Positions 6,103 to 6,839 of a DNA stretch of 6,839 nucleotides are shown in pieces. The notes beneath the pieces are model-generated. The model made no database searches. It had not been told where the DNA came from and was given only the letters and a program-made list of their open reading frames with translations. The stretch is taken from the NCBI GenBank assembly GCA_014534295.1, contig JACVRU010000103.1:1-6839 (forward strand). Reading direction: 5' to 3'. A program made the position numbers and the translations under genes. Source of the stretch: Thermoleophilia bacterium (lineage in GTDB: Bacteria > Actinomycetota > Thermoleophilia > Gaiellales > Gaiellaceae). Position 1 is the stretch's first letter. Each line of letters opens with the position of its first letter.

Positions 6103-6822
6103 CTACGGCTCATCGTCTTTGGCGAGCTGCGTCAGCTCGTTGCGCGCCTGCCAGAGCTCGGGGAAGATCCGCTGCTTGATCAGGCCGCCGAGCAGCTCGA
6201 CCGGAGTCCCCTGCGTGCCCACGACCTCGTCCCCGATCACGCGCGCGACGACCTTGTAGTGCCGCATGCGCCAGACGACGAGCCGCTCGTCGAGCTCGAT
6301 CACCTGCTCCGCGAGCTGGTACAGGTCCTCGTGCTCGCGGCCCTTGACGTACACGTCCGCCACGGACAGCCCGGCGTCGCGCCGAAGCTTGTGGAACGCC
6401 TGCCCCAGCGCAGGCGCGACACGGCGCAGCTCCCGGAAGCCCGGCGAGTCGAAGCCGCTGCCGTGGCCGAGCACCGGACGGATCCACTTCGTGTACTCCC
6501 AGGGGGACATCTGCTCGAGCATGTCGAGCTGTCCGTGGATCAGCTGGAGGCAGAGGTTGGCGCGCCGCAGCAGCCGGAGCGCGGGTCCGATCTCCCCCCG
6601 CTCGAGGTGCCCCGTCGCCTCCTCGACTTCGTTCCAGGCCAGCTTCAGCCAGAGCTCGGAGGACTGGTGGACGGTCTGGAAGAGGAGCTCGTCGTGGTGG
6701 GCCCGCTCGCCCGGCGACTTCTGGAGCTCGAGCAGCTCGTCGGTGCGGAGGTAGCGTTCGTAGTCGGAGCCGCCCCGGCCCGGGAGCACCGGCTGCGTGT
6801 AGTCCTCGGTCTCGGTGGCCAT
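6103..6822 (-). CDS. Compact tryptophan 2,3-dioxygenase family heme protein
   Basis: A 239-residue member of the tryptophan 2,3-dioxygenase family, which in canonical form uses heme to open the indole ring of L-tryptophan to N-formylkynurenine. Landmarks: YERYLRTDELLELQ (21-34), HDELLFQTVHQSSELWLKL (43-61) with active-site His52, MSPWEYTKWIRPVLGHGSGF (105-124) with Arg115 expected to bind the substrate carboxylate, and VVWRMRHYKVVARVIGDEV (182-200) with His188 as proximal heme ligand, then GTQGTPVELL with Thr203. Canonical bacterial enzymes have about 280 residues. The shortfall lies mainly between Arg115 and His188, 73 residues apart here and about 120 in the Xanthomonas enzyme as I recall its numbering. 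The aromatic residue normally four before the arginine is Thr111, with Tyr110 next to it. Activity as a true dioxygenase is likely but not certain, since some actinobacterial relatives carry out other indole oxidations. ATG 6822 has GGA at 6830-6828 upstream; a start beyond the window is not excluded. No symbol is given because of this uncertainty. Confidence 0.9.
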   Translation of the reverse strand: MATETEDYTQPVLPGRGGSDYERYLRTDELLELQKSPGERAHHDELLFQTVHQSSELWLKLAWNEVEEATGHLERGEIGPALRLLRRANLCLQLIHGQLDMLEQMSPWEYTKWIRPVLGHGSGFDSPGFRELRRVAPALGQAFHKLRRDAGLSVADVYVKGREHEDLYQLAEQVIELDERLVVWRMRHYKVVARVIGDEVVGTQGTPVELLGGLIKQRIFPELWQARNELTQLAKDDEP

Positions 6823-6839
6823 TCCCGTCCGGGAGCATA

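Noticed and set aside
1..6839. Mobile element, CRISPR array, toxin-antitoxin, phage or defence system
   Set aside because: I found no direct repeat array, transposase or integrase motifs, terminal inverted repeats or small toxin-like genes; all of the coding space is taken by housekeeping-type families.

Overview
This is a very GC-rich window with eight consecutive protein-coding genes, all on the minus strand and packed almost without gaps. Base composition, short leaderless-looking spacers and compact protein versions suggest a high-GC actinobacterium, plausibly a deep-branching one such as Thermoleophilia (Gaiellales or Solirubrobacterales). That placement is an inference from style and gene content; no rRNA or marker phylogeny is available here.

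In the direction of transcription (right to left) the order is: a compact tryptophan 2,3-dioxygenase (6822-6103); a 63-nt spacer holding a perfect GC-rich hairpin; an M20 family metallo-amidohydrolase (6039-4729); aminodeoxychorismate synthase component I, PabB (4726-3692); a fold-type IV PLP enzyme, best read as aminodeoxychorismate lyase PabC (3695-2880); a DUF1385 (YqhQ-like) membrane protein (2872-2090); nicotinate phosphoribosyltransferase PncB (2093-1011); a nicotinamidase-like cysteine hydrolase PncA (1014-400); and the N-terminus of an FtsH-like membrane AAA+ ATPase (380 to beyond position 1). The junctions are +63, +2, -4, +7, -4, -4 and +19 nt, so at least the block from the M20 gene to pncA looks like one translationally coupled operon.

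Three functional themes appear. PabB and PabC together turn chorismate into p-aminobenzoate for folate. The glutamine amidotransferase partner PabA is not in the window. PncA and PncB form the nicotinamide to nicotinate to nicotinate mononucleotide salvage route to NAD. The tryptophan dioxygenase could feed kynurenine and de novo NAD synthesis or tryptophan breakdown. The M20 hydrolase, DUF1385 protein and FtsH-like ATPase have no obvious place in these pathways.

I see no mobile element, CRISPR array, tRNA, rRNA or defence system, and no gene-free stretch above 300 bases. The points most worth a second look are the missing block in the middle of the dioxygenase, the FtsH-like protein with only one N-terminal membrane helix, the altered metal-site residues in PncA, a possible short dispersed repeat inside pabB, and the strong hairpin between the dioxygenase and M20 genes.
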